Positions 39,464 to 49,490 of a stretch of DNA of 64,000 nt are shown piece after piece; the stretch's first letter is position 1, and the number at the start of each line of letters is the position of its first letter. The notes beneath the pieces were generated by a model that made no database searches, was not told the DNA's origin, and saw only the letters and a program-made list of their open reading frames with translations. A program made the translations under genes and the position numbers. Origin of the DNA: Bradymonas sediminis (GTDB lineage: Bacteria > Myxococcota_A > Bradymonadia > Bradymonadales > Bradymonadaceae); contig NZ_CP030032.1 in the NCBI RefSeq assembly GCF_003258315.1, positions 3,015,804 to 3,079,803 of the forward strand, given 5' to 3'.

Positions 39464-39814
39464 ATGAGTAGCGAAGCCCCCCAAAACCATCGCAATTCCA
39501 ACCTCTACGTCCTCCTGCTTATCGCGATCACGATCGGCGGGACTGGCTTCTGGTTCTTTCTGAATCGCTGGGCCGCGGAACCGGTTGGACCGACCATCGC
39601 CAAAGAATTCGCCGAAGATTTCGAGAAAGAGTGCTTCCTCGAACTCCAAGAAGAGCGCGAATGCCGCAAGCTCATCGGCCTGAACCATAGCGAGTGTCTC
39701 TTCGCCAACGTCGAGCGCGTCACCCCCGGCAGCGGCGACCAGGGCGGCGATATCAAGCACGACCGCGAGGGCTATATGACCTGCATGCGCGAGAAGACCG
39801 GCGTTCGGCACTAG
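39464..39814 (+). CDS. small membrane-anchored protein with conserved-looking cysteines
   Basis: 116 residues. A short polar start, one membrane helix (NLYVLLLIAITIGGTGFWFF), then a soluble part with four Cys (EKECFLELQEERECRKLIGL, HSECLFANVERV, YMTCMREK) that could form two disulfides in the periplasm. Unrecognised. Confidence 0.65.
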   Translation: MSSEAPQNHRNSNLYVLLLIAITIGGTGFWFFLNRWAAEPVGPTIAKEFAEDFEKECFLELQEERECRKLIGLNHSECLFANVERVTPGSGDQGGDIKHDREGYMTCMREKTGVRH

Positions 39815-39976
39815 AGCATTCGGCCGGACCCGCTCCGCCGAAGCCTCCCGGCGAGCGCGCTGACCTCAGATGACGCGCGCCGCAACCGACACTATTGTCC
39901 CCCACACCCCGCTCAATTACGATAGCACCACCCGATTGAGCGAAACGACACGCCCACAATCAGGGCCCGAGTCGAG

Positions 39977-41599
39977 ATGTCAGCATTTAGCGATAAATCC
40001 ACAAATCATGTCCTGGGAGTCGAGACCTTCGTCGCGCGACTTCGCCTCGACAGCCGGGCCGGCGCCCGCCTGGCCAAGCGCCTGCACACCTATGACGCAG
40101 CGCTCGGCGCCGCCAACGCCCCGGGCGAGCTCGACAGCGAGCTCCGCCGTCTGCGCAGCGTTGATCGCTGGAGTGACGCGAGCGCCGAGACCCTCGACCT
40201 GGCGCGCAAGGCCCTCGTCGAGCTCCCCGAGCTTGAGCGTCCTGCCCGCCAGCTGCGCGCCGAGCAGGTGCTGGGCGAGGCCGAACTATTCAGCGTGAAG
40301 CAATTCCTCTACTACGCGACTCAGCTCTTCAGCGCAGCGCCCGAGTTGCTCTTCGACTGGGGCCTGGGCCCCGCGGATGCCTCGCGCAGCGAGAAATTAA
40401 TGGGGGCCATTCACCCCCAGAAGAACCCCACGCCGCGGTTTCACCTGGCCGCCGAGCTTAGCGCCGAGCTGGAAACCGCCCGGGTGTCGCTGCGCCAGAA
40501 CAAAAAGCTCGCCCGGCGTCTTCGGCGCGAACTCGAGAGCGCGATCGTCGCTGAATACGGCGGAAGCTTCGATATCCAGGGAAATTTTCGCGCCCCCGAC
40601 GATCTTCAAATCGACGACCCACGCCTTCGCTATACCCCGAAGGCCTGCCACCTCGCCGACCCCCAACTCAACGCGCTGGATGCCCAAAACGACCGACTTC
40701 AGGAAGAGATCGAGGCCCACGAATACGACCTGCGCGCGAAGCTAAGCAAACAGCTGCGCGCCTCGGTCGACTGGCTAATCGGCGTGGAGCGCGTCTTCGC
40801 CGACTTCGACCTTCGCCTCGCGAAGGTGCGCCTGCGCCGCGAAATCAACGGCTGCTGGGCGGCGCGACGCGCGTCGCCCGGACTTCGTATCGAGCAGGGC
40901 CGCGAACCCGAGGTCCACGCCGCCCTGCAGGCTCAAGGCCAGTCGATGCAGGCGGTCGACCTGGACCTCGACGCGCGCCCCGCCGTAGTCAGCGGTCCGA
41001 ATATGGGCGGAAAATCCGTCCTCCTTCGCCTCATCGGTCTTTGCCAATGGTGCGCACAGCACGCGATGCCGGTGCCCGCCGCCCATTTTGACTATTCGCC
41101 GGTCTCCGCCATAATCTATGTCGGCGCCGAGGAGACGGTCCACCGCCAGAGCACCCAGGGGCTCTCGTCATTTGGCCGCGAGGTCAAACGACTGGTGAAA
41201 TATTGGGACGCGCCCGCGGATGCGACGCGCCTGTGGCTGCTCGATGAGGTCGGACGCGGCACGCACCCCGATGAAGGGGCCGACATCGCCCTTGAGGTCA
41301 TCGAAAGCCTGAGCGCGCGGGGCGATCGCGTGGTCGCGGCCACTCACTTTCCCCGGGTCGCAGCCATGAAATCGGCGCAACGTCTGCGCATCGCAGGGCT
41401 CCGTGACCCGGCGAAGCTGGAACCTCTGCTCGCCGATGACACCCTTGACGTGCAATATGCGTTGCGCGCGGCCATGGACTATCGCCCCATTTGCGCCGAC
41501 ACTAGCTTCGGCGGGCAAGCCGAAGTGCCCCGCGACGCGCGCCTTGTCGCGCGGGCGCTGGGGCTTAATTTGCACAAAAATTCGACATCATCGGATTAA
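39977..41599 (+). CDS. MutS-family ATPase lacking mismatch-recognition domains
   Basis: 540 residues. The C-terminal half is a MutS-type ABC ATPase: Walker A SGPNMGGKSVLLR at residues 339-351, the STQGLSSFGREVKR region, Walker B LWLLDEVGRGTHPDEGADIA, and the switch AATHFPRVA. Upstream is a helical clamp-like region (FSVKQFLYYATQL, LSAELETARVSLRQNKKLAR). The N-terminal mismatch-binding and connector domains of MutS are absent, so it is not a mismatch sensor. Proteins of this build include the MutS-like ATPases proposed to reactivate B12-dependent aminomutases (KamC), but no aminomutase genes are nearby, so that is only one option. Confidence 0.8.
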   Translation: MSAFSDKSTNHVLGVETFVARLRLDSRAGARLAKRLHTYDAALGAANAPGELDSELRRLRSVDRWSDASAETLDLARKALVELPELERPARQLRAEQVLGEAELFSVKQFLYYATQLFSAAPELLFDWGLGPADASRSEKLMGAIHPQKNPTPRFHLAAELSAELETARVSLRQNKKLARRLRRELESAIVAEYGGSFDIQGNFRAPDDLQIDDPRLRYTPKACHLADPQLNALDAQNDRLQEEIEAHEYDLRAKLSKQLRASVDWLIGVERVFADFDLRLAKVRLRREINGCWAARRASPGLRIEQGREPEVHAALQAQGQSMQAVDLDLDARPAVVSGPNMGGKSVLLRLIGLCQWCAQHAMPVPAAHFDYSPVSAIIYVGAEETVHRQSTQGLSSFGREVKRLVKYWDAPADATRLWLLDEVGRGTHPDEGADIALEVIESLSARGDRVVAATHFPRVAAMKSAQRLRIAGLRDPAKLEPLLADDTLDVQYALRAAMDYRPICADTSFGGQAEVPRDARLVARALGLNLHKNSTSSD

Positions 41600-41613
41600 T
41601 CGGAAAAGATATT

Positions 41614-41865
41614 ATGACGGACGAAAAAGAGATTAGAATCTCGGGAAGATCGCTTAAAGCCCTGGTGCGCGCGGCCGAAACCCCGGGGATTGGCTTTGCG
41701 CTCAAGGAGCGGCTGATGTCTCAGATGGGGCTCGACGCGCTCTTTGAGATGGACCTTCGGGACCAGGGCGAGCCGGCCCTATCACCGACAATGCCCGAAG
41801 TTGACCCGCAGATTGGCGTCTTCTCCTTCGAATTCGAATCGGATTTCGACTTCGAGTCGGACTGA
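41614..41865 (+). CDS. small acidic protein between the MutS-type ATPase and the amidase
   Basis: 83 residues. It begins 14 bp after the MutS-like stop and ends 20 bp before the amidase start. A helical N-terminal half (SLKALVRAAETPGIGFALKE, RLMSQMGLDALF) is followed by a strongly acidic, Phe-rich tail (FSFEFESDFDFESD). The tight spacing suggests co-expression. No family recognised. Confidence 0.6.
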   Translation: MTDEKEIRISGRSLKALVRAAETPGIGFALKERLMSQMGLDALFEMDLRDQGEPALSPTMPEVDPQIGVFSFEFESDFDFESD

Positions 41866-41885
41866 ATTTATCTGGATATTTGAAC

Positions 41886-43313
41886 ATGTTCTTTGCTGAT
41901 CTCCGAATGACCGCCCGAGACTATGCCCGCGCCTATCGCGATGGGTCACGCACGCCCGAAGATGTCGCCGAGGCGGCGCTTAGGGCGGTTCGCCAGGCCC
42001 AGCAACGCCGGCGCCCCCTCGACGCGTTTGTGACCCTCGACGAGCAAGACGTGCGCCGCCAGGCCGCCGCATCGACCCAGCGCTTTGCCGAGAACAACCC
42101 GCTCGGCCCGCTCGACGGCGTCCTGATCGCGATCAAAGACGAATTTGACGTCAAGGGCTACCGCACCAGCGTCGGGACGACCTTCCGCGGCAAAACACGC
42201 GCGTCCGAAGATGCCGCCGCGGTCGCACGCCTGCGCGAGGCCGGCGCCATCATCTTTGGCAAGACGGCGATGCACGAGATTGGCTTTGGCGGCACCGGCA
42301 TTAACGCCAAGCATATCACCGCCCGAAACCCCCATGACCTTCGCCGCTGCGCGGGCGGCTCGTCGAGCGGCTCGGCGGCGGTGGTCGCCGCCGGCATCTG
42401 CCCGATCGCGCTGGGCAGTGACGCCGGCGGGTCGGTCCGCATCCCCGCCGCGTTCTGCGGCATCTACGGACTCAAGCCCACCTTCGGGCGCATCCCGACC
42501 ACGGGCGGCTCGATGCTCGCCTGGTCACTCGACCACCTCGGCCCGCTCGGGGCGAGCGTCGACGACCTCGCCCTCTTCTACGACGCCACGGTCGGCGCCG
42601 ATGCGGGTGACGAGAACACCCGCCACGCCCCGCGCCCGGTCGAGGTCGGCCCCTTGCAGCCCCCGGAGCTCAGCACCCTTCGCTTCGCCTGGAGCGCGCA
42701 GATGGGAAAGGATGCACAGGCGCCGATTCCGCACCTTTTCTCCACCGCGATCGCCCAACTCAAGGAGCACGGAGCGCATGTCGAAGAGCGCGTTGTCCCG
42801 CATATCCAGCAGGCTCAGCGGGTCGGCTTCGTGACGCTGGCCAGTGAAGCCGCCGCGAGCCAGCGCGACTGGCTGCCCAAATATCGAGAGCAATATAATT
42901 GGGACACCCGCCTGCTCCTGGCTATAGGCGCGCGCATCAGCTCCCAGCAATATCTCCACGCCCAGCGCGTGCGCACCATTGTGCGCAACGAATTCTTCAA
43001 GCTCTTTGAAGACTTCGACTATTTTATCACGCCCACCACCGGCCTGGTCGCCCCAGAGATCACCAAAGCCTCGCTGGACACCGGCGAAGTTGACTCCCGC
43101 ATCAATGAATACGTGTCGCGCTATACGTTTTTGGGCAATGTGACCGGCTTCCCCTCAGTCACCATTCCCTGCGGCACCGACGCCGACGGGATGCCCGTGG
43201 GCCTCATGATCACCGCCGCGCCCTGGAAAGAAAAAGAGCTCCTTAACGCCGCGGCGGCCTGTGACCAGGTCATGCCGCTCATCGACCGCCCCAAGCTCTT
43301 CTTCGATATCTAA
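41886..43313 (+). CDS. amidase-signature family hydrolase
   Basis: 475 residues from the ATG at 41886; a TTG two codons upstream is possible. The Ser-cisSer-Lys triad is intact: Lys84 in IAIKDEFD, cis-Ser in CAGGSSSGSAA (159-161) and nucleophile Ser183 in SDAGGSVRIPAAFCG. Such enzymes hydrolyse amide bonds. GatA is the best-known relative, but no gatB or gatC is adjacent and the C-terminal part (VTIPCGTDADGMPVGLMI) is of the general amidase kind. Substrate unknown. Followed by a bidirectional terminator. Confidence 0.9.
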   Translation: MFFADLRMTARDYARAYRDGSRTPEDVAEAALRAVRQAQQRRRPLDAFVTLDEQDVRRQAAASTQRFAENNPLGPLDGVLIAIKDEFDVKGYRTSVGTTFRGKTRASEDAAAVARLREAGAIIFGKTAMHEIGFGGTGINAKHITARNPHDLRRCAGGSSSGSAAVVAAGICPIALGSDAGGSVRIPAAFCGIYGLKPTFGRIPTTGGSMLAWSLDHLGPLGASVDDLALFYDATVGADAGDENTRHAPRPVEVGPLQPPELSTLRFAWSAQMGKDAQAPIPHLFSTAIAQLKEHGAHVEERVVPHIQQAQRVGFVTLASEAAASQRDWLPKYREQYNWDTRLLLAIGARISSQQYLHAQRVRTIVRNEFFKLFEDFDYFITPTTGLVAPEITKASLDTGEVDSRINEYVSRYTFLGNVTGFPSVTIPCGTDADGMPVGLMITAAPWKEKELLNAAAACDQVMPLIDRPKLFFDI

Positions 43314-43342
43314 GGGCGCCGCGAACGAGCTTCGAGCAAAAC

Positions 43343-43380
43343 AAAAGGAGCAACCATCCCGCGATGGTTGCTCCTTTTTT
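43343..43380. terminator. bidirectional terminator between amidase and MATE genes
   Basis: Stem AAAAGGAGCAACCATC with a perfect complement, 4-nt loop, T6 on one side and A-run on the other; it serves both convergent genes. Confidence 0.93.
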
Positions 43381-43397
43381 AATTTTTCACCCAAGCT

Positions 43398-44762
43398 TTA
43401 TTCGGCAGCCGCGACCGCCGGAACGCCGCTGAGCCGCCAGCCATTCTTATTGAATCGCCACAGCATCAATAGCCCCAGCGCGGTGATCTCGGCGGTCATG
43501 CCAAACCATGCGCCCACCGCGCCGCCGTCCATCACGACACCGAAAAGATAGCTCGATGGCAGCAGCACGAACCACGAGCAGGCGATGCCACCCAACATCG
43601 TAAAGCGGGTGTCGCCGACGCCGTTGAGCGCGCCGATGGCGACCATGGCGAGGGCGTCAAATATCTGGAAGAACGCCGCGATCAACAGGAGCTTTCCGCC
43701 CAGCTCGATGACCATTGGATCATCGGTAAAGAGGCTTACGATCTGGGAGTTGAAGCTAAAGAAGACCACCGCGCACGCGCCCATCACCCCGAGGGCGAGG
43801 AATAGGGTCGAGAGAAAGGATTTTCGAACTTCGTCCAATTTGTTGGCGCCCAGGTATTGGCCGGTCAAAATGGTCGCGGTTTCGCCCAGTCCATATCCCG
43901 GCAAAAAGCTGATACTCATCACCTTCAACGCGATCTGATGCGCCGCGACTTGCTCTTCGCCCATGCGCGCCAGGAACGCGGTAAACGCGGCAAACGCCCC
44001 GATATTGACCGCGGAGCGCACCCCGATCGGCAAGCCAATGCGCAACAACTCGGGCACGAAGCTCCACTGAATATTGCGAACCCAACCGACACGCCGCACG
44101 AAGACGCCAAACGCGATGACCATGCCCAAAACCTGGGCGACGACGGTCGCGACCGCCGCGCCCTCTACGCCCATCGCGGCGATGGGCCCCCAACCAAAGA
44201 TGAGGATGGGGTCCAGGATAATATTCACCGCGTTCGCCACGAGGTTGATCTTCATGGGTGTGCGCGTGTCGCCGGTGCCCTGGAAATAGTCGCAGAGCGC
44301 GACCATGGCGTAGACGAAGAAGGCGCCGAGCACGCGGATCGAGAAATAGTCGCCGGCGATGGCCTGCACCTGCGCCGAGCCGCCCATAATCGCGAAGATC
44401 GGTTCGCCGAGGAGCGCCGTCGAGGCGACCATGATCCCCAGCGGAATCGCGATCAGCGTGCCAACCCAACCGGCCATCTTCGCGTCGTCGTGGCGCTTGG
44501 CCCCGGTCGCCTGCGAGCTCATGACCTTGGTGCCGTGCAGGACGCCCATAAAAAATGAGTTGAACAAAAAGACGACGATGGTCGCGATACCCACCGCGGC
44601 CAACTCGGTCTTGCCGAGCCACCCGACGAATAGCGTGTCGGCCACGTCCATCGCAGTATATGACAGCATCGCGATCACGATCGGCCACCCAATATGCGCG
44701 GCCTCGCGGAGGCTGCCTGCCGCGTATACTCGCCGTGGATTCGACCTGGATTTCATGCTCAT
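43398..44762 (-). CDS. MATE family multidrug/Na+-coupled efflux transporter
   Basis: 454 residues with 12 predicted membrane helices. The N-terminal region matches the family pattern: IGWPIVIAMLSYTAMDVADT, LFVGWLGKTELAAVGIA, and FMGVLHGTKVMSSQATGAKR. The second half repeats the fold (VAAHQIALKVMSISFLPGYG, ETATILTGQYLGANKLDEVR). Likely exports cationic compounds using a Na+ or H+ gradient; substrate cannot be read from the sequence. Confidence 0.92.
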   Translation of the reverse strand: MSMKSRSNPRRVYAAGSLREAAHIGWPIVIAMLSYTAMDVADTLFVGWLGKTELAAVGIATIVVFLFNSFFMGVLHGTKVMSSQATGAKRHDDAKMAGWVGTLIAIPLGIMVASTALLGEPIFAIMGGSAQVQAIAGDYFSIRVLGAFFVYAMVALCDYFQGTGDTRTPMKINLVANAVNIILDPILIFGWGPIAAMGVEGAAVATVVAQVLGMVIAFGVFVRRVGWVRNIQWSFVPELLRIGLPIGVRSAVNIGAFAAFTAFLARMGEEQVAAHQIALKVMSISFLPGYGLGETATILTGQYLGANKLDEVRKSFLSTLFLALGVMGACAVVFFSFNSQIVSLFTDDPMVIELGGKLLLIAAFFQIFDALAMVAIGALNGVGDTRFTMLGGIACSWFVLLPSSYLFGVVMDGGAVGAWFGMTAEITALGLLMLWRFNKNGWRLSGVPAVAAAE

Positions 44763-45190
44763 AACACTTACCTAATTCCGCTTCGACAGACCCATTTTTG
44801 TATGGCGTTGTCGGCCGAAGCACTTACCCTTGGCAGCAAAATCACTGCCTTAAAAAAACAAAAAAACCGCCGGCATTGGAGATGCCTGCGGCCTCTAAAG
44901 GCGACGGAGTATTCGCGTCATTATCAACGCACCATAGCTCCCAGCAGGCGGCGATTCCGGTCGCCACCGCAAATAATTTGAAACCAAATGCTCAGAAAAA
45001 CACCTCGCTGCGTTGGAGAAACGGTCCCGCCAATCATCGTCGAATTTTTCTGCATGCGACCTACCTTTTGCGAAGAAATCTCAAATCTTGCTGCGCCTAC
45101 GCTCGCTGCCGGCAAATCCCCGCGCGAACAACCGACCTCCAACATAATTGAAAACGTGGGTCAAGCGGATACTGAGCAATCCCAAAATCA
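44763..45190. other. 428-bp intergenic region between MATE and clpA genes
   Basis: No frame with coding character. A hairpin (44866-44890, arms close to CCGCCGGCAT and ATGCCTGCGG with a mismatch) stands next to a run of about fifteen A with few interruptions (44853-44865). On the minus strand this would act as a terminator far beyond clpA. The stretch 45010-45150 is unremarkable in composition and I see no mobile-element ends. Confidence 0.45.
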
Positions 45191-45225
45191 GACGCGCCCC
45201 GCGATTTGAAATCGCGGGGCGCGTC
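45191..45225 (-). terminator. terminator after clpA
   Basis: A near-perfect 17-bp inverted repeat (GACGCGCCCCGCGATTT and complement), followed on the minus strand by TGATTTT, 40 bp beyond the clpA stop. Confidence 0.85.
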
Positions 45226-45264
45226 GATTTTGCGGGCGGGATTTAAAGCAATACGCCGTGCAAA

Positions 45265-47634
45265 TTATTCCTCTTTGGTCGCATTGCCCAGGACCACGTC
45301 CGGATCGACATCTTCGTCAATCGTCGCCGTGACGACCTCGTCGGCGGCGTCCTCTTCGGGCGGGTCGTTGGGCTCATACTCAAAGATAAAGTCACCCGAG
45401 TCACCGAGCAGCACGTGGACGGTGCCGCCGTATTGAAGCTGGCCGAAGAGAATCTCCTCTGCCAACGGGCGCTTGATGCGCTCCTGAATGACACGTGCCA
45501 GCGGTCGCGCGCCGAGCAATTCGTCGTAACCCTCGGTGGCCACCAGGTTGCGCGCGGCCGGGCTCAGCTCGATATGCACGTTGCGGTCGGAGAGCTGGAA
45601 CTCGAGCTCGCTGACGAATTTGTCGACGACCATCGCGACCACTTCGGTGGGGAGCGGGTCGAAGATTACGGTCGCGTCCAGCCGGTTTCGGAACTCCGGC
45701 GGGAATTGCTTCTCGATGGCCTTGACCGATTTATCCACGTCGACGCCGCGGCCGAAGCCAACGACATTCTGCGCCATATCGGCGGCCCCAGAGTTACTGG
45801 TCATGATGACCGTGACGTTTCTGAAGTCGGCCTCGCGCCCGTTATTATCAGTCAGGCGCGCGGTATCCATGACCTGCAACAGGATATTGAAGATATCCGG
45901 ATGGGCCTTCTCAATCTCATCGAGGAGCAAGACGCAATGCGGGTTATTGCGGATCTTCTCGGTGAGCAGGCCACCCTGATCATAGCCAACGTAGCCGGGA
46001 GGCGCGCCGATAAGCCGGCTCACGGCGTGGCGCTCCATATACTCACTCATGTCGAATTGGATAAATTCGACGCCCAGACCGCTGGCGAGTTGACGCGCGA
46101 CCTCGGTCTTACCGACGCCGGTGGGGCCGGCGAAGAGGAAGCTGCCGACGGGCTTGTCGGCCCGGGTCAGGCCGGCGCGGTTCATCTTCACCGCGCTGAC
46201 CACTGCCTCAATCGCGCGGTCCTGGCCAAAGACGTTGTCTTTCAGGCCAGCCTCAAGCTCCTGGAGGCGCTGCTTCTCGCTGCCCTTGATCTTGATATCC
46301 GGGATGCGGGCGATCTTGGCCACGACATGCTCGATATCGGGCACATCAATCAGGCTTCCGGAGAAGAGTTCGGGGTGCACCCGGTGGCGCGAGCCCACCT
46401 CATCGATCACGTCGATGGCGGTGTCCGGCAGCGCGCGGTCCCGGATATGTTTATGCGCCAACTCGACCGCCATCTCGATGGCCGCGTCGGTATATTTCAC
46501 CTCGTGGAAGTCCTCGTAATACTTCTTGATCCCCTTGAGGATCGTGAAGGCTTCCTCTTTGGTCGGCTCGAGTACGTCGATCTTCTGGAAGCGCCGGGCC
46601 AGGGCGCGGTCACGCTCGAAGGTCTTTCGGTACTCTTCCTGGGTGGTCGAGCCGATGCATTTCAGGCTGCCCTCGGCCAGGGCGGGCTTGAGAATATTGG
46701 AGGCGTCCATGGTGCCGCCGCTGGTCGCGCCGGCGCCCACGATGGTGTGAATCTCGTCGATAAAGAGGACGGCGCCCGGCTCCTTTTTCAGCGCGTTCAT
46801 CACGGCCTTAAGGCGCTGCTCGAATTGGCCACGGAATTTGGTCCCCGCCAAAAGCCCGCCCATATCGAGCGAGTAGATCTTGGCGTTAACCAGCACCTCG
46901 GGCACCTCGCCCAGGGCGATTTTACGCGCCAGCCCTTCCGCAATCGCGGTCTTACCGACGCCGGGCTCACCGACAAAGATCGGGTTATTCTTGCGGCGCC
47001 GGCACAGGACCTGGATGGTGCGGTCGATCTCGTGGGCGCGCCCGATCAGCGGGTCAATCTCGCCGTTATGGGCGCGCTTTACCAGGTCGGAGCAATACGC
47101 TTGTAGTGGGTTTTGCAAGGCTTCGGCCTCCTGGTCGTCGCCGGGAAACCCAGCGCCCCATCCCGGATCTGGCTCGTCGCCGCCCTCTTCTTCCGCGTCG
47201 TCGATCTTGGAGATTCCATGGGAGAGATAGCTAACAATATCAAGCCGGCTGACACCCTGCTCCTGCAGAAAATACACCGCGTGGGAGTCCGGCTCGCTGA
47301 AGATGCTCACGAGCACATTGCCGCCGTCGACCTCGCTTTTACCCGAGGAGCGCACGTGCATGATCGCGCGCTGCATCACCCGCTGAAACGCGATCGTCTG
47401 CACCGGCTCGCTGCCGACGCCTTCGGATAGGGTGTCGACGTTGGTGTCCAGGAATTCTTCCAGGTCTGCCTTCAACTTGCCGAGATTACATCCCACGCTT
47501 TTTAAGATCTTGCGCGTCGTCTCATCGAAGCAGAGCACATATAAGAGGTGCTCAAGGGTCAAATATTCGTGGCGGCGCTGGCGAGCTTCGCGCACGGCCG
47601 CCGAAAGGGCTATTTCCAAGTCGCGCTGGATCAT
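45265..47634 (-). CDS. clpA: ATP-dependent Clp protease unfoldase ClpA
   Basis: 789 residues, slightly longer than E. coli ClpA (758). N-domain ([19 protein letters not shown]), first AAA+ module with [18 protein letters not shown] and [19 protein letters not shown], second module with [15 protein letters not shown] and [20 protein letters not shown], and the [14 protein letters not shown] pore loop. The C-terminus adds an acidic extension ([11 protein letters not shown]). It unfolds proteins for ClpP. clpS lies 177 bp upstream on the same strand, the usual partner order. Confidence 0.97.
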   Translation of the reverse strand: MIQRDLEIALSAAVREARQRRHEYLTLEHLLYVLCFDETTRKILKSVGCNLGKLKADLEEFLDTNVDTLSEGVGSEPVQTIAFQRVMQRAIMHVRSSGKSEVDGGNVLVSIFSEPDSHAVYFLQEQGVSRLDIVSYLSHGISKIDDAEEEGGDEPDPGWGAGFPGDDQEAEALQNPLQAYCSDLVKRAHNGEIDPLIGRAHEIDRTIQVLCRRRKNNPIFVGEPGVGKTAIAEGLARKIALGEVPEVLVNAKIYSLDMGGLLAGTKFRGQFEQRLKAVMNALKKEPGAVLFIDEIHTIVGAGATSGGTMDASNILKPALAEGSLKCIGSTTQEEYRKTFERDRALARRFQKIDVLEPTKEEAFTILKGIKKYYEDFHEVKYTDAAIEMAVELAHKHIRDRALPDTAIDVIDEVGSRHRVHPELFSGSLIDVPDIEHVVAKIARIPDIKIKGSEKQRLQELEAGLKDNVFGQDRAIEAVVSAVKMNRAGLTRADKPVGSFLFAGPTGVGKTEVARQLASGLGVEFIQFDMSEYMERHAVSRLIGAPPGYVGYDQGGLLTEKIRNNPHCVLLLDEIEKAHPDIFNILLQVMDTARLTDNNGREADFRNVTVIMTSNSGAADMAQNVVGFGRGVDVDKSVKAIEKQFPPEFRNRLDATVIFDPLPTEVVAMVVDKFVSELEFQLSDRNVHIELSPAARNLVATEGYDELLGARPLARVIQERIKRPLAEEILFGQLQYGGTVHVLLGDSGDFIFEYEPNDPPEEDAADEVVTATIDEDVDPDVVLGNATKEE

Positions 47635-47811
47635 GGCTATTGTTCTCGGTCAGGGATTCCGCCAAACGGTTTCTCGCCGCGGCGTTTTCATCGAATCTGA
47701 GTATCTATGCGTCTCTATAAAACAGCATCCGTCACATCGTCGGCTTCATCAGTGCGCCACCCACCTCTCATACGACGGCGGGGTTAAATCAAACGCGCGA
47801 GCCCATTGAAT

Positions 47812-48165
47812 TCATTCCGGCTCCATCGTCACCATCAGCGGGTGCCCCTCGCGGCGCGCGCAATCGCGGGTTAAAAACACCTTGGTCTCAGCCACCTCCC
47901 GGCTAAACACCCCGGCAACCCCATGCCCGGTTTTATGAACCTCGAGCATCACCTGCGCGGCGCGCGCCGGCGAGCAGTTAAAGATTCCCTCCAAGACCCG
48001 CACCACGAACTCCATCGTGGTGAAATCATCGTTGTGGAAGATGACCTTGAATAGCCTGGGCTTCTGGACTCGAGTTGTGTTGTCGACGGCAACATCGCCT
48101 TCCTCGTCACGCTGGGTCACTTTTACGACTCTCCAAAATGCGGGTGAATAATGACTGACTGGCAC
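47812..48165 (-). CDS. clpS: ClpS adaptor of the ClpAP protease
   Basis: 117 residues. The ClpS core is clear: KVIFHNDDFTTMEFVVRVL, the helix MLEVHKTGHGVAGVF and the final strand HPLMVTMEPE. ClpS delivers N-degron substrates to ClpA. The N-terminal 35 residues are variable, as usual. Confidence 0.95.
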   Translation of the reverse strand: MPVSHYSPAFWRVVKVTQRDEEGDVAVDNTTRVQKPRLFKVIFHNDDFTTMEFVVRVLEGIFNCSPARAAQVMLEVHKTGHGVAGVFSREVAETKVFLTRDCARREGHPLMVTMEPE

Positions 48166-48637
48166 TTAAAATAGGCACGCATATTAAGTTTTACTACCAC
48201 GGATACACGCGCCGATTCAAAAAAATTCCATCCGAATTAGCGACTACGGGATTGCGCCTTCGCCCCCCGTGAAGACGGGTCAGTCGACACCTGGGCGATG
48301 CGGGCGGGCAAGCGCGCCGCGCCCCAGCTCAATCCCCGCCACCGTGTATAGAATTTCACCGCGCGTTAATCCAGCGCCTTCCACGCCCCAGGCAGCGTTT
48401 CGCCCGCGGGTCCCAGCCCCAACGCAGTGCGTCTGCCGCCTCAATACTGACAATAAGCGCATTTCAGCAGCCCCCAAGTCCCGATGAATAAAAGCGAACA
48501 AATTGCGCGCCATTTTATCCAGAATTGCCACCCTTATGATCATCTGCTAGGGCCAACTCAGTCAGCCCTTTTTCTTCGCCACAGCGCCCCGCGCTGTCGC
48601 GGCTGTGTTCACTCCCCTGCCCCACGAGGCTTCGCAG
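48166..48637. other. 472-bp divergent intergenic region between clpS and pdxH
   Basis: Carries the promoters for clpS and pdxH. An 87-codon open frame on the minus strand (48543-48280) has no ribosome binding site or family character. I see no repeats or strong hairpins. Confidence 0.45.
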
Positions 48638-49237
48638 ATGACCGCTTCTCCCGAGACGACCGATCCCTTCGAGTGGTTTGGGCGCTGGTTTGACCGCGCT
48701 TGCGCCGAGATTGACGCCAACCCGGACGCGATGAGCCTGGCCAGCGTGGCCCCCGGCGGACAACCCTCCATCCGCCAGGTCTTGCTCAAAGACTTCGGCC
48801 CCGAGGGCTTCGTCTTCTACACCAATTATAACTCCCGCAAGGCCCGCGAGCTCGACGCCCACCCCGCCGTCGCCCTGACCTGGTATTGGCGCGGCATCGA
48901 GCGCCAGATCCGCGTCGAGGGCCTGGCCGAGCGCGTCGACGCCGCGACCTCCGACGCCTATTTTGCCACCCGCTCGCGCCCCAGCCAGCTGGGCGCCTGG
49001 GCCTCCCTGCAATCCCAACCGCTGCCGAGCCCCGACGCCCTGGCCGAGCGCATGGCCCAATTCGAGCAGAAGTTCCGCGACCAGGACGTCCCGCGCCCGC
49101 CGCACTGGGGCGGCTACCGCGTGGTCCCCACGCGCATCGAGTTCTGGGAAGGCGCCGCGCACCGCCTCCACGAGCGCTGGATATTCGAGCGCGAGGACGC
49201 CACGAGCCCCTGGGAAATCACACAGATCTTTCCGTAA
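48638..49237 (+). CDS. pdxH: pyridoxamine 5'-phosphate oxidase
   Basis: 199 residues from the ATG at 48638; a GTG at 48605 is the alternative. It oxidises pyridoxine or pyridoxamine phosphate to pyridoxal phosphate with FMN. Family features: DPFEWFGRWFDRAC start, FMN-binding RQVLLKDFGPEGFVFYTNYN and SRKARELDAHPAVALTWYW, ERQIRVEG, and the closing block PPHWGGYRVVPTRIEFWEG with RLHERWIF. The final residues (TQIFP) differ a little from the usual LxP end. Confidence 0.95.
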   Translation: MTASPETTDPFEWFGRWFDRACAEIDANPDAMSLASVAPGGQPSIRQVLLKDFGPEGFVFYTNYNSRKARELDAHPAVALTWYWRGIERQIRVEGLAERVDAATSDAYFATRSRPSQLGAWASLQSQPLPSPDALAERMAQFEQKFRDQDVPRPPHWGGYRVVPTRIEFWEGAAHRLHERWIFEREDATSPWEITQIFP

Positions 49238-49490
49238 GCGGCCGCCCCCCCAATGGCGCGACCTCATCGAGTCCGCGCCCCCCGGGCCTCGTTTCGCCGG
49301 GCCGCGGAAGAATTTGCCCGCTTGATCGTTGTACCCTCGGATGATCTTTTGTATGGATCAGCCCTGCTTTTGGCCCCGTGGCTCATATCGCATTGGCTGT
49401 ATAGATATTGACCCGGCGTGCGCACCTCATCGCAAAGCAATCACCGGGCTTTTAACACCCCGAAATTCCGCGACTCAAAGGAGAAGACCC

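Noticed and set aside
44798-45151. 117-codon plus-strand frame between the MATE and clpA genes
   Set aside because: Runs through an A-tract and hairpin, with irregular composition and no ribosome binding site.
44763-45190. Possible insertion-sequence remnant
   Set aside because: No terminal inverted repeats, target duplication or transposase-like translation could be seen.
45415-47106. 563-codon plus-strand frame opposite clpA
   Set aside because: Antisense shadow of a highly conserved gene.
48280-48543. 87-codon minus-strand frame between clpS and pdxH
   Set aside because: No ribosome binding site, no family character, and composition like non-coding DNA.
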